Assembly: GCA_003551215.1 (NCBI GenBank)
Contig: PUMD01000113.1
Coordinates: forward strand, 1-35,459
Source of the DNA: Clostridia bacterium
GTDB taxonomy: Bacteria > Bacillota > Sulfobacillia > SLMV01
Direction of reading: 5' to 3'
DNA length: 35,459 nt
Within the stretch, counting starts at the first letter, position 1; each line of letters starts with the position of its first letter. Below, one piece after another: positions 14,838 to 23,118 of this stretch. The notes beneath the pieces are model-generated. The model had not been told where the DNA came from and ran no database searches. It saw nothing but the letters and a program-made list of their open reading frames with translations. The position numbers were made by a program, and so were the translations under genes.

Positions 14838-15389
14838 GTGGACCGCCGCGAGCAGATAAGGCAGGGAGCAGTAAAGGTGATATCTGAGAGGGGATTTCAC
14901 GAAGCAACCACCAGCATCATAGCCGGGGCAGCTGGTGTGTCGGTGGGGACGATATACAACTACTTCCGCAGCAAGGAAGAGATCCTCGGATACATCTTTG
15001 AAGTGGAATGTCAACGGCGCGTAAATCACCTGCACAGCTTGCTGGAGGATGAATCAGACCCTCCCCGGGAGCGCCTCCGGCGTTTTCTGACAGCTCACCT
15101 GGACCGCGTCCGCAGTGAACCGGAAATAGCCAGGCTTTTGCTGCAGGAGTTTCGCTTCAGCGACCGCACGGAATTTTTGCCCATGCGCAGGTTTGCCTCC
15201 GAGATGCCCAGACTGCTGGGACGGCTGCTTTCTCAGGGAGCTGCTGACGGGAAGGACCCGACGGTGCGCGGGCTGGCGCTTTTTGGAGCCATACAGGGTC
15301 TTACCACTCAGATGCTGCTGGCGCCGGATACCGTTGAGACAGAAAGCGGTGCCCTGGTCGATGAACTCACCGACATCTTCCTTCCCTAG
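14838..15389 (+). CDS. TetR/AcrR-family regulator (FadR-like)
   Basis: 183 residues from GTG at 14838; the ribosome site CAGGAGGTGAG overlaps an earlier in-frame GTG (14829), which is therefore unlikely. The N-terminal helix-turn-helix is classical: REQIRQGAVKVISERGFHEA, TSIIAGAAGVSVGTIYNYF, RSKEEILGYIF (residues 4-54). The C-terminal ligand domain (55-183) contains LLLQEFRFSDRTEF and is similar in layout to acyl-CoA-responsive regulators of the FadR/YsiA kind. A matching operator lies in its own promoter. A partial copy of the operator sits at the start site of the ABC exporter on the other strand (26411-26424), a candidate second target. The ligand is unknown. Confidence 0.88.
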   Translation: MDRREQIRQGAVKVISERGFHEATTSIIAGAAGVSVGTIYNYFRSKEEILGYIFEVECQRRVNHLHSLLEDESDPPRERLRRFLTAHLDRVRSEPEIARLLLQEFRFSDRTEFLPMRRFASEMPRLLGRLLSQGAADGKDPTVRGLALFGAIQGLTTQMLLAPDTVETESGALVDELTDIFLP

Positions 15390-15473
15390 CGGGGTAGGGT
15401 GAAGCCGATAGACCAACGAAAGCCGGCTCGACAGCAGGCGCTGTGCCATCTTTCCTGCGCCCGCGAGCCGCGG

Positions 15474-16118
15474 CTACAGCAGACGCCCCCTGACCCTTTT
15501 CGTCCGGGCGGACAGGTATCCTGGACCGTCGATGAGACCTGTGAATGCCTGGACCACAACAACACCGGAAAACTGACCTTTTATCACCCCAATTCCTACC
15601 TGGTCAAAACGCGGATTCAGTATGTTGCGCCGGTGACCTGAGCTGCCCATGAGGCGCCGGTGCACCACATGATAGCTGCCGGCCTTCCCCAGGTTCTCGC
15701 CCGCGTAATGAAAGGGGATATTGGCCCTGCGTATCATGTCGTATATGGAGCCGTAGGTGGGAGATTCGTGGCTGAAGTACCCGTTTCGCACAATATCCCA
15801 TGCCTTGGCCCTCGCGAGGTGGCGCAGGTTTATGTTGTCCTGCAGCGGGTGCAGGCAGCGGTCTGTGCGCTCGCTGCAGACCAGCTGCAGCAGGCTGCGT
15901 TCAGACGGACTCGTTACGACCTCAGGGGGGTAGTGATCGGCGAAGAAGCACTGCGGTGATTCACCGTTTGCTGCACCGGCTGTGGCAGGTCTTTTGTTGG
16001 CAGCTCTTTTCCCTTTCAGCCATTTATGGGCGTAACCGCCTGCGCCATCTGGCTTTGCTTGTGTCGGTCCGGGTTCTTCTTTGCGGCCTCCTGCCGATGT
16101 ACTGCTGCGGTCAGACAT
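15474..16118 (-). CDS. CAP/SCP-domain (YkwD-like) protein without signal peptide
   Basis: 214 residues from ATG at 16118, chosen because AGGGGG lies 6 bp before it; the upstream in-frame ATG codons have poor ribosome sites. Residues 1 to about 60 are polar and low in complexity, with no hydrophobic signal. The CAP domain follows: NINLRHLARAKAWDIV, GYFSHESPTYGS, the ENLGKA motif, and HRRNILNPRFDQVGIGV. These are the four conserved CAP stretches, including the metal-site histidines. In spore formers such YkwD-like proteins are often secreted or coat-associated. Lack of an export signal is odd and could mean a missed start or a mother-cell or cytosolic role. It converges on the TetR gene. Confidence 0.82.
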   Translation of the reverse strand: MSDRSSTSAGGRKEEPGPTQAKPDGAGGYAHKWLKGKRAANKRPATAGAANGESPQCFFADHYPPEVVTSPSERSLLQLVCSERTDRCLHPLQDNINLRHLARAKAWDIVRNGYFSHESPTYGSIYDMIRRANIPFHYAGENLGKAGSYHVVHRRLMGSSGHRRNILNPRFDQVGIGVIKGQFSGVVVVQAFTGLIDGPGYLSARTKRVRGRLL

Positions 16119-16347
16119 TATGACCCCCTCTGAGTTCATCATATGCTGTTTCGGGAGCGCCGGTCGTGTCAAATGAGGTGGTTGCTTTTTTGATGATGTA
16201 CAGAGACCGGCTGTGCGAATGAAATGTCACCAAAGACATACCGGCTTGAGGTAGCAGGACACTGCAGCAGATGGAGAAATCAAAAGGTGTCTGATACCGC
16301 GGGATTTGCGCTCATGATCCTGGTGTCAGAGGATTTTGGGTTGTGTC

Positions 16348-16376
16348 TTGATAACTGCTGCTGTAGATGCTATGGT
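16348..16376 (+). promoter_or_regulatory. Promoter of the copper ATPase gene
   Basis: -35 TTGATA (16348-16353, 5 of 6) and -10 TATGGT (16371-16376, 4 of 6) with an ideal 17-bp spacer. The expected start is near 16383, just before the CsoR-like operator. Confidence 0.55.
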
Positions 16377-16385
16377 TCAAGTAGC

Positions 16386-16402
16386 ATACACCATAGGGGT
16401 AT
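16386..16402 (+). promoter_or_regulatory. CsoR-type copper operator
   Basis: ATACACCATAGGGGTAT is a 7-3-7 palindrome with one mismatch between arms. It is very similar to known CsoR sites of the form ATACCCnnnGGGGTAT. It overlaps the predicted transcription start of the copper ATPase, as expected for copper-relieved repression. No csoR gene lies in the window. Confidence 0.65.
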
Positions 16403-16526
16403 GGGGTATAGGCTGGGCCTGCCCGGCTGCCCGGGGGGAGTCGCCAGGATTGATTTGTGCACACTATTGATGCTGCCTTGACGGTTGGATTGACCCAGGC
16501 GGAATGTTGAAGTGGAGGGTTGTCAT

Positions 16527-18935
16527 ATGGTTCGACGCGAACAGAAGGTACTTGAAAGCATTACGCTTTCCATCGACGGGATGACCTGCGCTGCCTGCTC
16601 TAACAGGGTGGAACGCGCTCTGGCGAACACCGATGGTGTACGGGAAGCGGCGGTGGCGCTGAGCAGTGAGCAGGCGTCTGTCAGCTACCACCCAGATGAG
16701 GTGACCCCCGGGGAGCTGATCGAGGTCGTGCGGCGCTCCGGATACCAGGTCAGCAGCGAAACGGTTCAGCTCGGCATCGAGGGGATGACATGTGCAGCCT
16801 GCTCCAGTCGGGTGCAGCGGGAGCTTTTCCGGGGCGAAGGAGTGATGCAGGCGGACGTCAATCTGGCCACCGAACAGGCCCGGGTGACGTACCTGCCCGA
16901 CCTGACAGACCGGCGCCGTCTGGTGAAGCTGGTGCAAAGCAGCGGGTATTCCGTGGCAGAGAAGCAAGAGGAAGGTGACCGCCGGGAGGAAAGTGCAGAG
17001 GTAAGGGAGATGAAAGCTGCGCGCCGCAAGGTGATCTGGGCATTTGTCTTTACCTTCCCGGTGTGGGCCATGATGTTGGGAGGAATGGCCGGCTTTCACC
17101 TGCCGGTGGGCCGCACGGTGCAGATAGCCATAGAGGCTTCCCTGGCCTTCGCGGTGGTCTTTGTTATCGGCTCCCGCACGCTGCGGTCGGCCTTCAGGGC
17201 GGTGCGGCATCTGGGAGCCAATATGGATGTGCTGATCGCCATGGGCACCCTGGCGGCTTTCGTATACGGCCTGTCGGCGCTGTTTTTCGATGTACACACG
17301 TTCTTCGGTCTGTCGGCCGGCATAATGTCATTTCACCTGCTGGGGCGCTACCTTGAGGCACGGGCGCGCGGCCGGGCTTCTGAGGCCATACGCAAGCTTC
17401 TGCAGCTGGAGGCCGACCGGGCCACAATACTGGTGGACGGTGAAGAAAAAGAGGTGCCGCTGGAGCAGGTCGGCGTCGGAGATGTAATGCTGGTGCGGCC
17501 CGGAGAGAAGATTCCCACCGACGGCGAAGTGATAGAGGGAAGCAGCACTGTGGATGAGTCCATGGCCACCGGAGAACCCATTCCCAGCGAAAAGGCCGCG
17601 GGGGATGAGGTCATAGGGGCAACCATAAACAACCAGGGAATGCTGAAAGTCAGGGCCACCAGGGTTGGAAAGGATACGTTTCTCTCACAGGTTATCCGAA
17701 TGGTGCAGCAGGCGCAGGCCTCGAAAGTACCCATTCAGGACTTCGCCGACCGGGTGACCGGTTACTTCGTTCCGGCGGTAATAACTATTGCCCTTTTGAC
17801 CTTTGCCGCCTGGATGTTCACCGGCGGTATAGAGGCGGTCAGCACTGCCGTCTTTGCCTCGATAGCCGTGCTGGTGATCGCCTGCCCCTGTGCGCTGGGG
17901 CTGGCCACGCCCACGGCGCTCATGGTTGGAATCGGCCGGGGGGCGGAAAACGGTGTTCTAATACGTCACGGAGCGGCAGTGCAGACCATGCGGGAGCTAA
18001 CCGCTGTGGTGCTGGACAAGACCGGAACCATAACCCGCGGTCAGCCCGAGGTCACCGACGTGGTGTCGACGGCACAGCTGCCGGGCAGAGAGGTGCTGAG
18101 GTACGCTGCTGCGGTTGAATCCGGCTCCGAGCACCCCCTGGGACAGGCGATAGTCTCCCGTGCCCAGAAGCTGGGGGTGGATATCCCGGATGTACAGCAG
18201 TTCAGCGCTGTTGCCGGCCGCGGAGTACAGGGAAAGGTGGAAGGTGAGGAGGTGCTGGTGGGCAACGCTGACTTCGTTGCCGGAATGGGCGTGAAGCTGG
18301 CCGGAGGCGAGCAGACCCTGGCTGCACTGGAGAAGGAGGCCAAGACTGCCATGCTGGTGGCGCGGGGCGGCGAGCTGGTGGGAGTCGTGGCTGTTGCTGA
18401 TACATTGAAGGAGGATTCAAAAGAAGCAATAGCCCAGATGAAGGAGATGGGACTTGTTCCGGTAATGCTCACCGGAGACAACGAAACCACCGCGCGGGCG
18501 GTGGCAGACATGGTGGGTATCGAGCGGGTGATAGCGGGAGTGCTGCCCGCCGAAAAGACCGAGGAGATAGTATCGCTGCAGCAGGCGGGAGAGAAGGTGG
18601 CGATGGTCGGCGACGGCATAAACGACGCCCCGGCCCTGAAGCAGGCCGACGTCGGCATTGCCATAGGAACCGGCACCGACATCGCCATAGAAGCCGCGGA
18701 CATGACGCTGGTCCGGGGCAACCTCAGCGCTGTGGTGGCGGGAATCCGGCTCAGCCGCACCACATTCCGGATAATACGCCAAAACCTGTTCTGGGCGTAC
18801 ATCTACAATACCATCGCCATTCCAGTGGCCGCGCTGGGTTTTCTCAATCCGGTCATCGCCATGATGGCCATGACCGTAAGCTCCATAACCGTGGTGTTCA
18901 ACTCCCTCCGCCTCAGAAAGATCCAGCTGGCCTGA
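16527..18935 (+). CDS. copA: Copper-translocating P1B-type ATPase
   Basis: 802 residues from ATG at 16527 with GTGGAGGG 7 bp upstream. Two heavy-metal-associated domains come first, each with GMTCAACS (C21/C24 and C89/C92). The eight-helix P1B body follows, with actuator [12 protein letters not shown], the transmembrane metal site [15 protein letters not shown], phosphorylation site DKTGTITRG, nucleotide-site [10 protein letters not shown] and hinge [18 protein letters not shown]. The final helix contains [17 protein letters not shown], matching the MSxSS-type copper signature of P1B-1 pumps (here MTVSS). Thus it exports Cu(I) using ATP. Regulation by a CsoR-type repressor is suggested by the operator at 16386. 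No copZ is adjacent. Confidence 0.95.
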   Translation: MVRREQKVLESITLSIDGMTCAACSNRVERALANTDGVREAAVALSSEQASVSYHPDEVTPGELIEVVRRSGYQVSSETVQLGIEGMTCAACSSRVQRELFRGEGVMQADVNLATEQARVTYLPDLTDRRRLVKLVQSSGYSVAEKQEEGDRREESAEVREMKAARRKVIWAFVFTFPVWAMMLGGMAGFHLPVGRTVQIAIEASLAFAVVFVIGSRTLRSAFRAVRHLGANMDVLIAMGTLAAFVYGLSALFFDVHTFFGLSAGIMSFHLLGRYLEARARGRASEAIRKLLQLEADRATILVDGEEKEVPLEQVGVGDVMLVRPGEKIPTDGEVIEGSSTVDESMATGEPIPSEKAAGDEVIGATINNQGMLKVRATRVGKDTFLSQVIRMVQQAQASKVPIQDFADRVTGYFVPAVITIALLTFAAWMFTGGIEAVSTAVFASIAVLVIACPCALGLATPTALMVGIGRGAENGVLIRHGAAVQTMRELTAVVLDKTGTITRGQPEVTDVVSTAQLPGREVLRYAAAVESGSEHPLGQAIVSRAQKLGVDIPDVQQFSAVAGRGVQGKVEGEEVLVGNADFVAGMGVKLAGGEQTLAALEKEAKTAMLVARGGELVGVVAVADTLKEDSKEAIAQMKEMGLVPVMLTGDNETTARAVADMVGIERVIAGVLPAEKTEEIVSLQQAGEKVAMVGDGINDAPALKQADVGIAIGTGTDIAIEAADMTLVRGNLSAVVAGIRLSRTTFRIIRQNLFWAYIYNTIAIPVAALGFLNPVIAMMAMTVSSITVVFNSLRLRKIQLA

Positions 18936-19029
18936 CTGTCACCCCCGTTCGCTTTCTTCCTCGCCCGGGCTGATAAAACAGGAACTGACGCGGGGATTGA
19001 AGAACACAACAGGGGATGGGGGAGATAGG

Positions 19030-20559
19030 ATGAATGACCGAAGCAGCTGCTGCAGATCAACGGGGCAACCCGATGTGCGGGCAGCGGGCAGATTCCTGGC
19101 TGGGCTGGCTTTGGCCGCTGCGGGAGCCGCCATGTTCGTTTTGGCCTTTCCTCCGTATGATTTGTGGCCGCTTGCTTTCTTCTGGATAGTGCCGGTGGTG
19201 GTGTCGCTTCACCGGGTTATGCCGCAGAAGCTTGCCGGTTTGGCCCTGGGCGTGGGGGTGGGCGGCTTCTTTTGGGGTTATTTTGGAGGGATGTTTGCAG
19301 GTTATCCCGCAATGCAGTGGCTGCCTGTGTTTATCGGCGTCGCTGCCGCCGCGGTCGGGTACCGCGAGAGAGCCTTTCACCTGCGCACCGGGTACCGCTG
19401 GTTCGTCCTGCAGGGGGCTTTTCTGTGGGTGGGGATAGAGATGATCCGGGGTTTCATTCCGGTGGTGGGAACCTGGGGTTTCGCCGCCTACACCCTCTAC
19501 CGCATGCCGCAGCTCATTCAACCGGTCAGCATATTCGGAACATACGGGATGAGCCTGCTTCTCATGCTTTTTAACTTCGCTGCCGCGCGACTGGCGATAT
19601 CCGAGTTCGACCGTCGGTGCAGCATTTCCGGGGATTTCTGCGGGGTAGACCGCAGTGGCTCTGTGCGGTGGGTGGCAGGCGTCTGTCTGCTTTTGGTCGT
19701 GTGGGGGGCGGCGAGCCTGATCATGTATCAGGTCCCCGAGCCCGACCTGCAGGTGGCCGCAGTGCAGCCGGCAGCCTACATTTCACCGCAGGCAGATGAT
19801 GAGGGCATCGACCGCGGACTGCAGATGATGGCCCGCCATACCCGGTCTGCCGCCGGGGAGGGAGCGGGGTTTGTCGTATGGCCTGAAGCATTTTTCCCCT
19901 TTGACCCTCAGCATCAGGAGACGGAGTTTTTCCGCCAGCTGGCGGAGGAGACGGGGGCTTATCTGGTGATAGGCTACGCCGTGCGCACCCCGGAAGGGCT
20001 GCGCAACGAGGCAGCAGTCCTGTCTCCCGATGGGGAGTTTCTGGGGACCGCCGGCAAGGACCATCCGGTGACCTTCGCAGGGGAGACCAGTATAACCCGC
20101 GGGACGAACCCAGTGTATCAAACAAACATCGGACGAGTGGGAACCATCATCTGCTATGATCTGGACTTCACCGACACAGCCCGCCGGGTGGCGGCCAAGC
20201 GGGCCCAGCTGGTGGGGGTACCCTCCTGGGACTGGCCCGAAATCGCCCACAAGCACTACACGCACCTGGTGTTCCGGGCGGTGGAAAACAGAATGGCCAT
20301 GGTCAAGGCCGACACCGCCTACGACTCCGCGGTGATAGACCCCTTCGGCAACATTGTGGACCGCTTTGTGTCCGTTGAGGGGGCTTCAGCCGTTGTGACC
20401 GCAGCGGTATCTCTGGGGAGCGCCGACAGCCCGTACATCCGGCTGGGCGACTGGGTGGGATGGCTCAGCCTGGCTGGCATGCTGTTTTTCATCGGCTTTG
20501 ACCTTTACTCTGCCTATCGCCAGGGGGGTGAGGTGGACAGCAGTGACAGACAACAGTGA
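19030..20559 (+). CDS. lnt: Apolipoprotein N-acyltransferase (Lnt)-like membrane protein
   Basis: 509 residues from ATG at 19030 with GGGGGAGATAGG upstream. An N-terminal block of about six transmembrane helices (residues 20-225) is followed by an extracytoplasmic carbon-nitrogen hydrolase domain and a last helix (WVGWLSLAGMLFFIGFDLY). The nitrilase-type triad is visible: E286 in VWPEAFFPFD, K343 in GTAGKDHPVTF and C375 in GTIICYDLDF. This matches E. coli Lnt (E267, K335, C387). Such enzymes N-acylate lipoproteins at the membrane; a predicted lipoprotein is encoded at 14021. Lnt exists in some monoderm bacteria too, so it does not prove an outer membrane. The next gene overlaps its stop. Confidence 0.82.
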   Translation: MNDRSSCCRSTGQPDVRAAGRFLAGLALAAAGAAMFVLAFPPYDLWPLAFFWIVPVVVSLHRVMPQKLAGLALGVGVGGFFWGYFGGMFAGYPAMQWLPVFIGVAAAAVGYRERAFHLRTGYRWFVLQGAFLWVGIEMIRGFIPVVGTWGFAAYTLYRMPQLIQPVSIFGTYGMSLLLMLFNFAAARLAISEFDRRCSISGDFCGVDRSGSVRWVAGVCLLLVVWGAASLIMYQVPEPDLQVAAVQPAAYISPQADDEGIDRGLQMMARHTRSAAGEGAGFVVWPEAFFPFDPQHQETEFFRQLAEETGAYLVIGYAVRTPEGLRNEAAVLSPDGEFLGTAGKDHPVTFAGETSITRGTNPVYQTNIGRVGTIICYDLDFTDTARRVAAKRAQLVGVPSWDWPEIAHKHYTHLVFRAVENRMAMVKADTAYDSAVIDPFGNIVDRFVSVEGASAVVTAAVSLGSADSPYIRLGDWVGWLSLAGMLFFIGFDLYSAYRQGGEVDSSDRQQ

Positions 20560-20915
20560 CAGAGAAAAGAAGTTTGTCAGCCAGAAAGATGCCCTGCTGG
20601 GGGCGGTTCTGTCCGGCAGCTGTACTTTATACCGGGTTCATCGGCTGGGTGTGGTTAGGCACCAGCTACCGGATATCCTCCGATGAGCTGATTGTCGGCT
20701 GCGGCCCGATCAAGCACCGCTTTCCGCTGAAGGGTACTGTCAGGGTGCGCAGCTGCCGCAATCCGGTGGCCGGCCCCGCTTTGTCCATGCAGCGGCTGCA
20801 GATAAGCGCAGAAGGGGTGCTTCCGCTTCTGGTGTCGCCTGCCGACCGGGAGGGGTTCGTCTCCGAGTTGAAGAAAGCCGGCGGGGATGTGCGCGTGCAG
20901 GGAGATGTGCATTGA
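20543..20915 (+). pseudogene. YyaB/DUF1200-like PH-domain protein, frameshifted
   Basis: The gene seems split over two frames. Frame one starts at GTG 20543 (GGGGTGAGGTGG upstream, overlapping the lnt stop) and gives DREKKFVSQKDALLGAVL, the typical beginning of small bacterial PH-domain membrane proteins. Frame two then continues with AAVLYTGFIGWVWLGTSYRI, SSDELIVGCG, NPVAGPALSMQRLQIS and LLVSPADREGFVSELKKAGG, the matching remainder. The switch, needing one base to be skipped, falls between about 20597 and 20630. A run of five G at 20599-20603 is a candidate site. It may be a sequencing error, a recent mutation or a programmed event. If whole, it would be about 123 residues with two membrane helices. 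Function in this family is unknown. Confidence 0.6.
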
Positions 20916-20925
20916 GTCCCTGACC

Positions 20926-20940
20926 GGCCAGCTTCTGGCC
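20926..20940 (+). other. Short hairpin after the PH-domain gene
   Basis: GGCCAG-CTT-CTGGCC forms a 6-bp stem with a 3-nt loop, 11 bp after the PH-domain stop codon. It is not followed by T residues, so it is only a weak terminator candidate. Confidence 0.25.
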
Positions 20941-21003
20941 TGGGGTTCGCGGACCGCCCGCCGGTGCAGAAAGCTTTGATGATAATTCAAGCGGGGGAGA
21001 GTG

Positions 21004-21693
21004 ATGGGAATGTGTGCCTTTATGAATGGCGATGATCCACCTGAGCATTACACCGAGGCCTTCGCTCGCAGCCGCGGGCGGTTCTCCGCCGGCGACCCGG
21101 CCCAAATGGCAAAAAACGCCGGTGCCCGGCTGAAGGATGACGGCAGCACCATTACGCTGGTCAGCCTGGGGCGCGGGCTGCAGGTTCACCATCCCGAGGG
21201 GAAGGTACGCTTCACAGATGACCTGCGACGCCCAGTGTGGCAGTGGAGGCTGATCACCCTCAACTACCTCAGCCGCGCTGATGGTACAAAGCCGACAGGA
21301 GAGCTGGTGGCCTTCCGCCAGCTGCAGGGGGGACGGGCATATGCCCACGCCTTCGCTGACAGAACGGTCAGCCGCCTCTCTGGATTGATTGACCAGTATT
21401 CTCAGGATGCGCTGCGGGCCGCCCTGCGGCAGCTGGACGCTGATTGGGCCAAGCTGGGGGATATCTCGGCTGTACTTTTCTTCATGCCCCGGTTTCCCAT
21501 CACCCTGAGTCTGTACAGGGGTGATGATGAGATGCCTTCCTCGGCCAACATCGTCTTCGACAGCAGCGCCAATCACTACCTGCACACAGAGGATGCAGCG
21601 GTCGCCGCCGGCATCACGGTGCAGCAGCTTTGCCGTGCGGCTCAGAAGCAGCAGGAATTGGGGAGACCTGACGGAGGTGCCCCTGGGAGGTAA
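21004..21693 (+). CDS. DUF3786-domain protein
   Basis: 229 residues from ATG at 21004, with GGGGGAGAG just upstream. The pattern RRPVWQWRLITLNYLSRADG, VAFRQLQGGRAYAHAFADR, FMPRFPITLSLYRGDDEMPSSA and FDSSANHYLHTEDAAVAAGI matches DUF3786. This is a family of soluble proteins found mainly in strict anaerobes and of unknown biochemical role. No signal peptide or membrane segment. The alanine racemase gene begins only 5 bp after its stop, so the two are co-transcribed, which says little about function. Confidence 0.75.
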   Translation: MGMCAFMNGDDPPEHYTEAFARSRGRFSAGDPAQMAKNAGARLKDDGSTITLVSLGRGLQVHHPEGKVRFTDDLRRPVWQWRLITLNYLSRADGTKPTGELVAFRQLQGGRAYAHAFADRTVSRLSGLIDQYSQDALRAALRQLDADWAKLGDISAVLFFMPRFPITLSLYRGDDEMPSSANIVFDSSANHYLHTEDAAVAAGITVQQLCRAAQKQQELGRPDGGAPGR

Positions 21694-21698
21694 GATAT

Positions 21699-22856
21699 AT
21701 GCGAAAGCATGCAGATGAGATAGTCACTCGCATGACAGTCGATCTGGACAATCTGATTCACAACTACGAGGTTGTCCGCCGGTACGTGAGCCCCGCCAGG
21801 CTCTACGCGGTGGTAAAAAGTGAGGCGTACGGACATGGGGCAGTTCCGGTGGCCAGGGCCCTGGCGGGGTCCGGCTGCCGCAGTTTTGCCGTGGCGGCGG
21901 TGGACGAAGGCATCCAGCTGCGCAGAGCAGGGATCGAAGGAGATATCCTGATGATGGGTGCCACGCTGCCGGTGCAGTTCGGCGCCATGGCCAGAAAGGA
22001 TATCACCCCGGTGCTGCCGGACCTACAGCGTATGCAGGCCTGGGCCAAGCAGGCGCAAAAAAGCCAAAAGCGCCTGCCCTATCACATCAAGGTCGACGTT
22101 GGCCTGGGCAGGATGGGGTTTATGCCCCGGGCAGGGAAGCAGGCGGCAGAGGAGGCCGAGACGCTGCGTGAAAACCTGCACCTGGTGGGCATAGGCTCGC
22201 ATTTGAGTCATCCCTCGGGCAGCGAGGAGAAAAACCGAACCGAACAGCGGCGATTTGAGCGCTTCTGCGCCCCATTTGAAAAGCGGTTTCCCCACATACG
22301 CCGTCACCTGGCCGCATCGCAGGCTGCTGCCAGGTTCGAGGGCATGCACTATGAGATGGTCAGGATCGGCGGTCTGCTGTATGGTTTTGAGCACATAAAA
22401 CCCTCGCCTGTGCCGCTGCGTGCGGTCATGAGCCTCAAGACCGCGGTGGCGCAGGTAAAGACCCTGCCGTCGGGCTGGAACATAGGTTACGGCGAACAGC
22501 ACCCGGTAACTGAGCCCACGCGGGTGGCGCTTCTTCCGCTGGGATGGACCGACGGTCTCACCAGCTTCCACATCGGCTCCACTCGCCTGCTGGTGCGCGG
22601 ACAGCCGTGCACGCTGGTGGGGGTATGTACCGATTTCTCCATGCTGGATGTATCCCACCTGTCGGAGGTGCAAACCGGTGACGAGGTGGTGCTGGTGGGC
22701 TGTCAGGGAGACAGGCGAATAACTCCCATAAAGCTGGGACAGGGGGCAGGGATCAGTACCGGTCAGCTTCTGGGGAAGCTGTCCATCCGGGTTCCCCGCC
22801 TTTACCTGTCCGACGGGGAATGCGTAGAGGAGCTTTCCGTTTTGAACTACCAGTAG
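21699..22856 (+). CDS. alr: Alanine racemase
   Basis: 385 residues from ATG with GGGAGGTAAG 7 bp before it. The PLP lysine is K40 in AVVKSEAYGHG and the second catalytic base is Y264 in NIGYGEQHP. IKVDVGLGRMGF and VRIGGLLYG are further family stretches, and length is normal for the two-domain (barrel plus beta) enzyme. It converts L- to D-alanine for peptidoglycan. A racemase of another amino acid with the same fold cannot be excluded. It lies directly behind the DUF3786 gene and converges on the ABC-exporter/tolC-relic locus. Confidence 0.9.
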   Translation: MRKHADEIVTRMTVDLDNLIHNYEVVRRYVSPARLYAVVKSEAYGHGAVPVARALAGSGCRSFAVAAVDEGIQLRRAGIEGDILMMGATLPVQFGAMARKDITPVLPDLQRMQAWAKQAQKSQKRLPYHIKVDVGLGRMGFMPRAGKQAAEEAETLRENLHLVGIGSHLSHPSGSEEKNRTEQRRFERFCAPFEKRFPHIRRHLAASQAAARFEGMHYEMVRIGGLLYGFEHIKPSPVPLRAVMSLKTAVAQVKTLPSGWNIGYGEQHPVTEPTRVALLPLGWTDGLTSFHIGSTRLLVRGQPCTLVGVCTDFSMLDVSHLSEVQTGDEVVLVGCQGDRRITPIKLGQGAGISTGQLLGKLSIRVPRLYLSDGECVEELSVLNYQ

Positions 22857-22883
22857 GGCCGGGCCCGCCGACCCCGGGGACGT

Positions 22884-23057
22884 TTATCGGTATTCGAAGC
22901 AGGCGCCCGCTCTCCTGTATGGCCGCAGAAATTCGTCCGCAGCCTCCGGCACGGTCCCCATCATTGCCTTTCTCCTGGTATCGATGGTGATGCAGCGAAG
23001 CCCGACCTGCAGGCGGGCCAGCTTGGCCTCCTGCACCCCGAAGGAAGCAACCTTTTG
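22884..23057 (-). pseudogene. Relic of a second tolC gene (C-terminal end only)
   Basis: On the minus strand, between two in-frame stops, lies a short frame containing GVQEAKLARLQVG, ITIDTRRKAMMGTVPEAA and DEFLRPYR. It aligns with the last 45 or so residues of the intact TolC homologue at 733-1965 (GVQEARLARLQAE, LTIDAGRQALLGTVPES, DEFLQVKQ): about 25 identities in 40 positions by hand, with obvious similarity at DNA level too. There is no start codon or upstream part. The fragment begins about 60 bp after the stop of the MacB-like permease. The rest of the gene, and any adaptor gene, appear to have been deleted. Confidence 0.8.
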
Positions 23058-23118
23058 TCATACTACCCGTGGACCAAAACCGGCGGGGAGCGATAAAACT
23101 GGCTGAAACCAAATCGCC

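Larger units (their letters stand above)
16119..16526. other. 408-bp divergent spacer between CAP and copper-ATPase genes
   Basis: No credible gene is seen here. The stretch is visibly richer in A+T than its surroundings. It holds the promoter and CsoR-like operator of the copper ATPase (16348-16402) near its right end. A TTGACA sits on the minus strand near 16176, upstream of the CAP gene, but no well-spaced -10 accompanies it. Confidence 0.5.

Noticed and set aside
16224..16481. 85-codon open frame upstream of the copper ATPase
   Set aside because: It covers the copA promoter and CsoR-like operator and shows no coding features.
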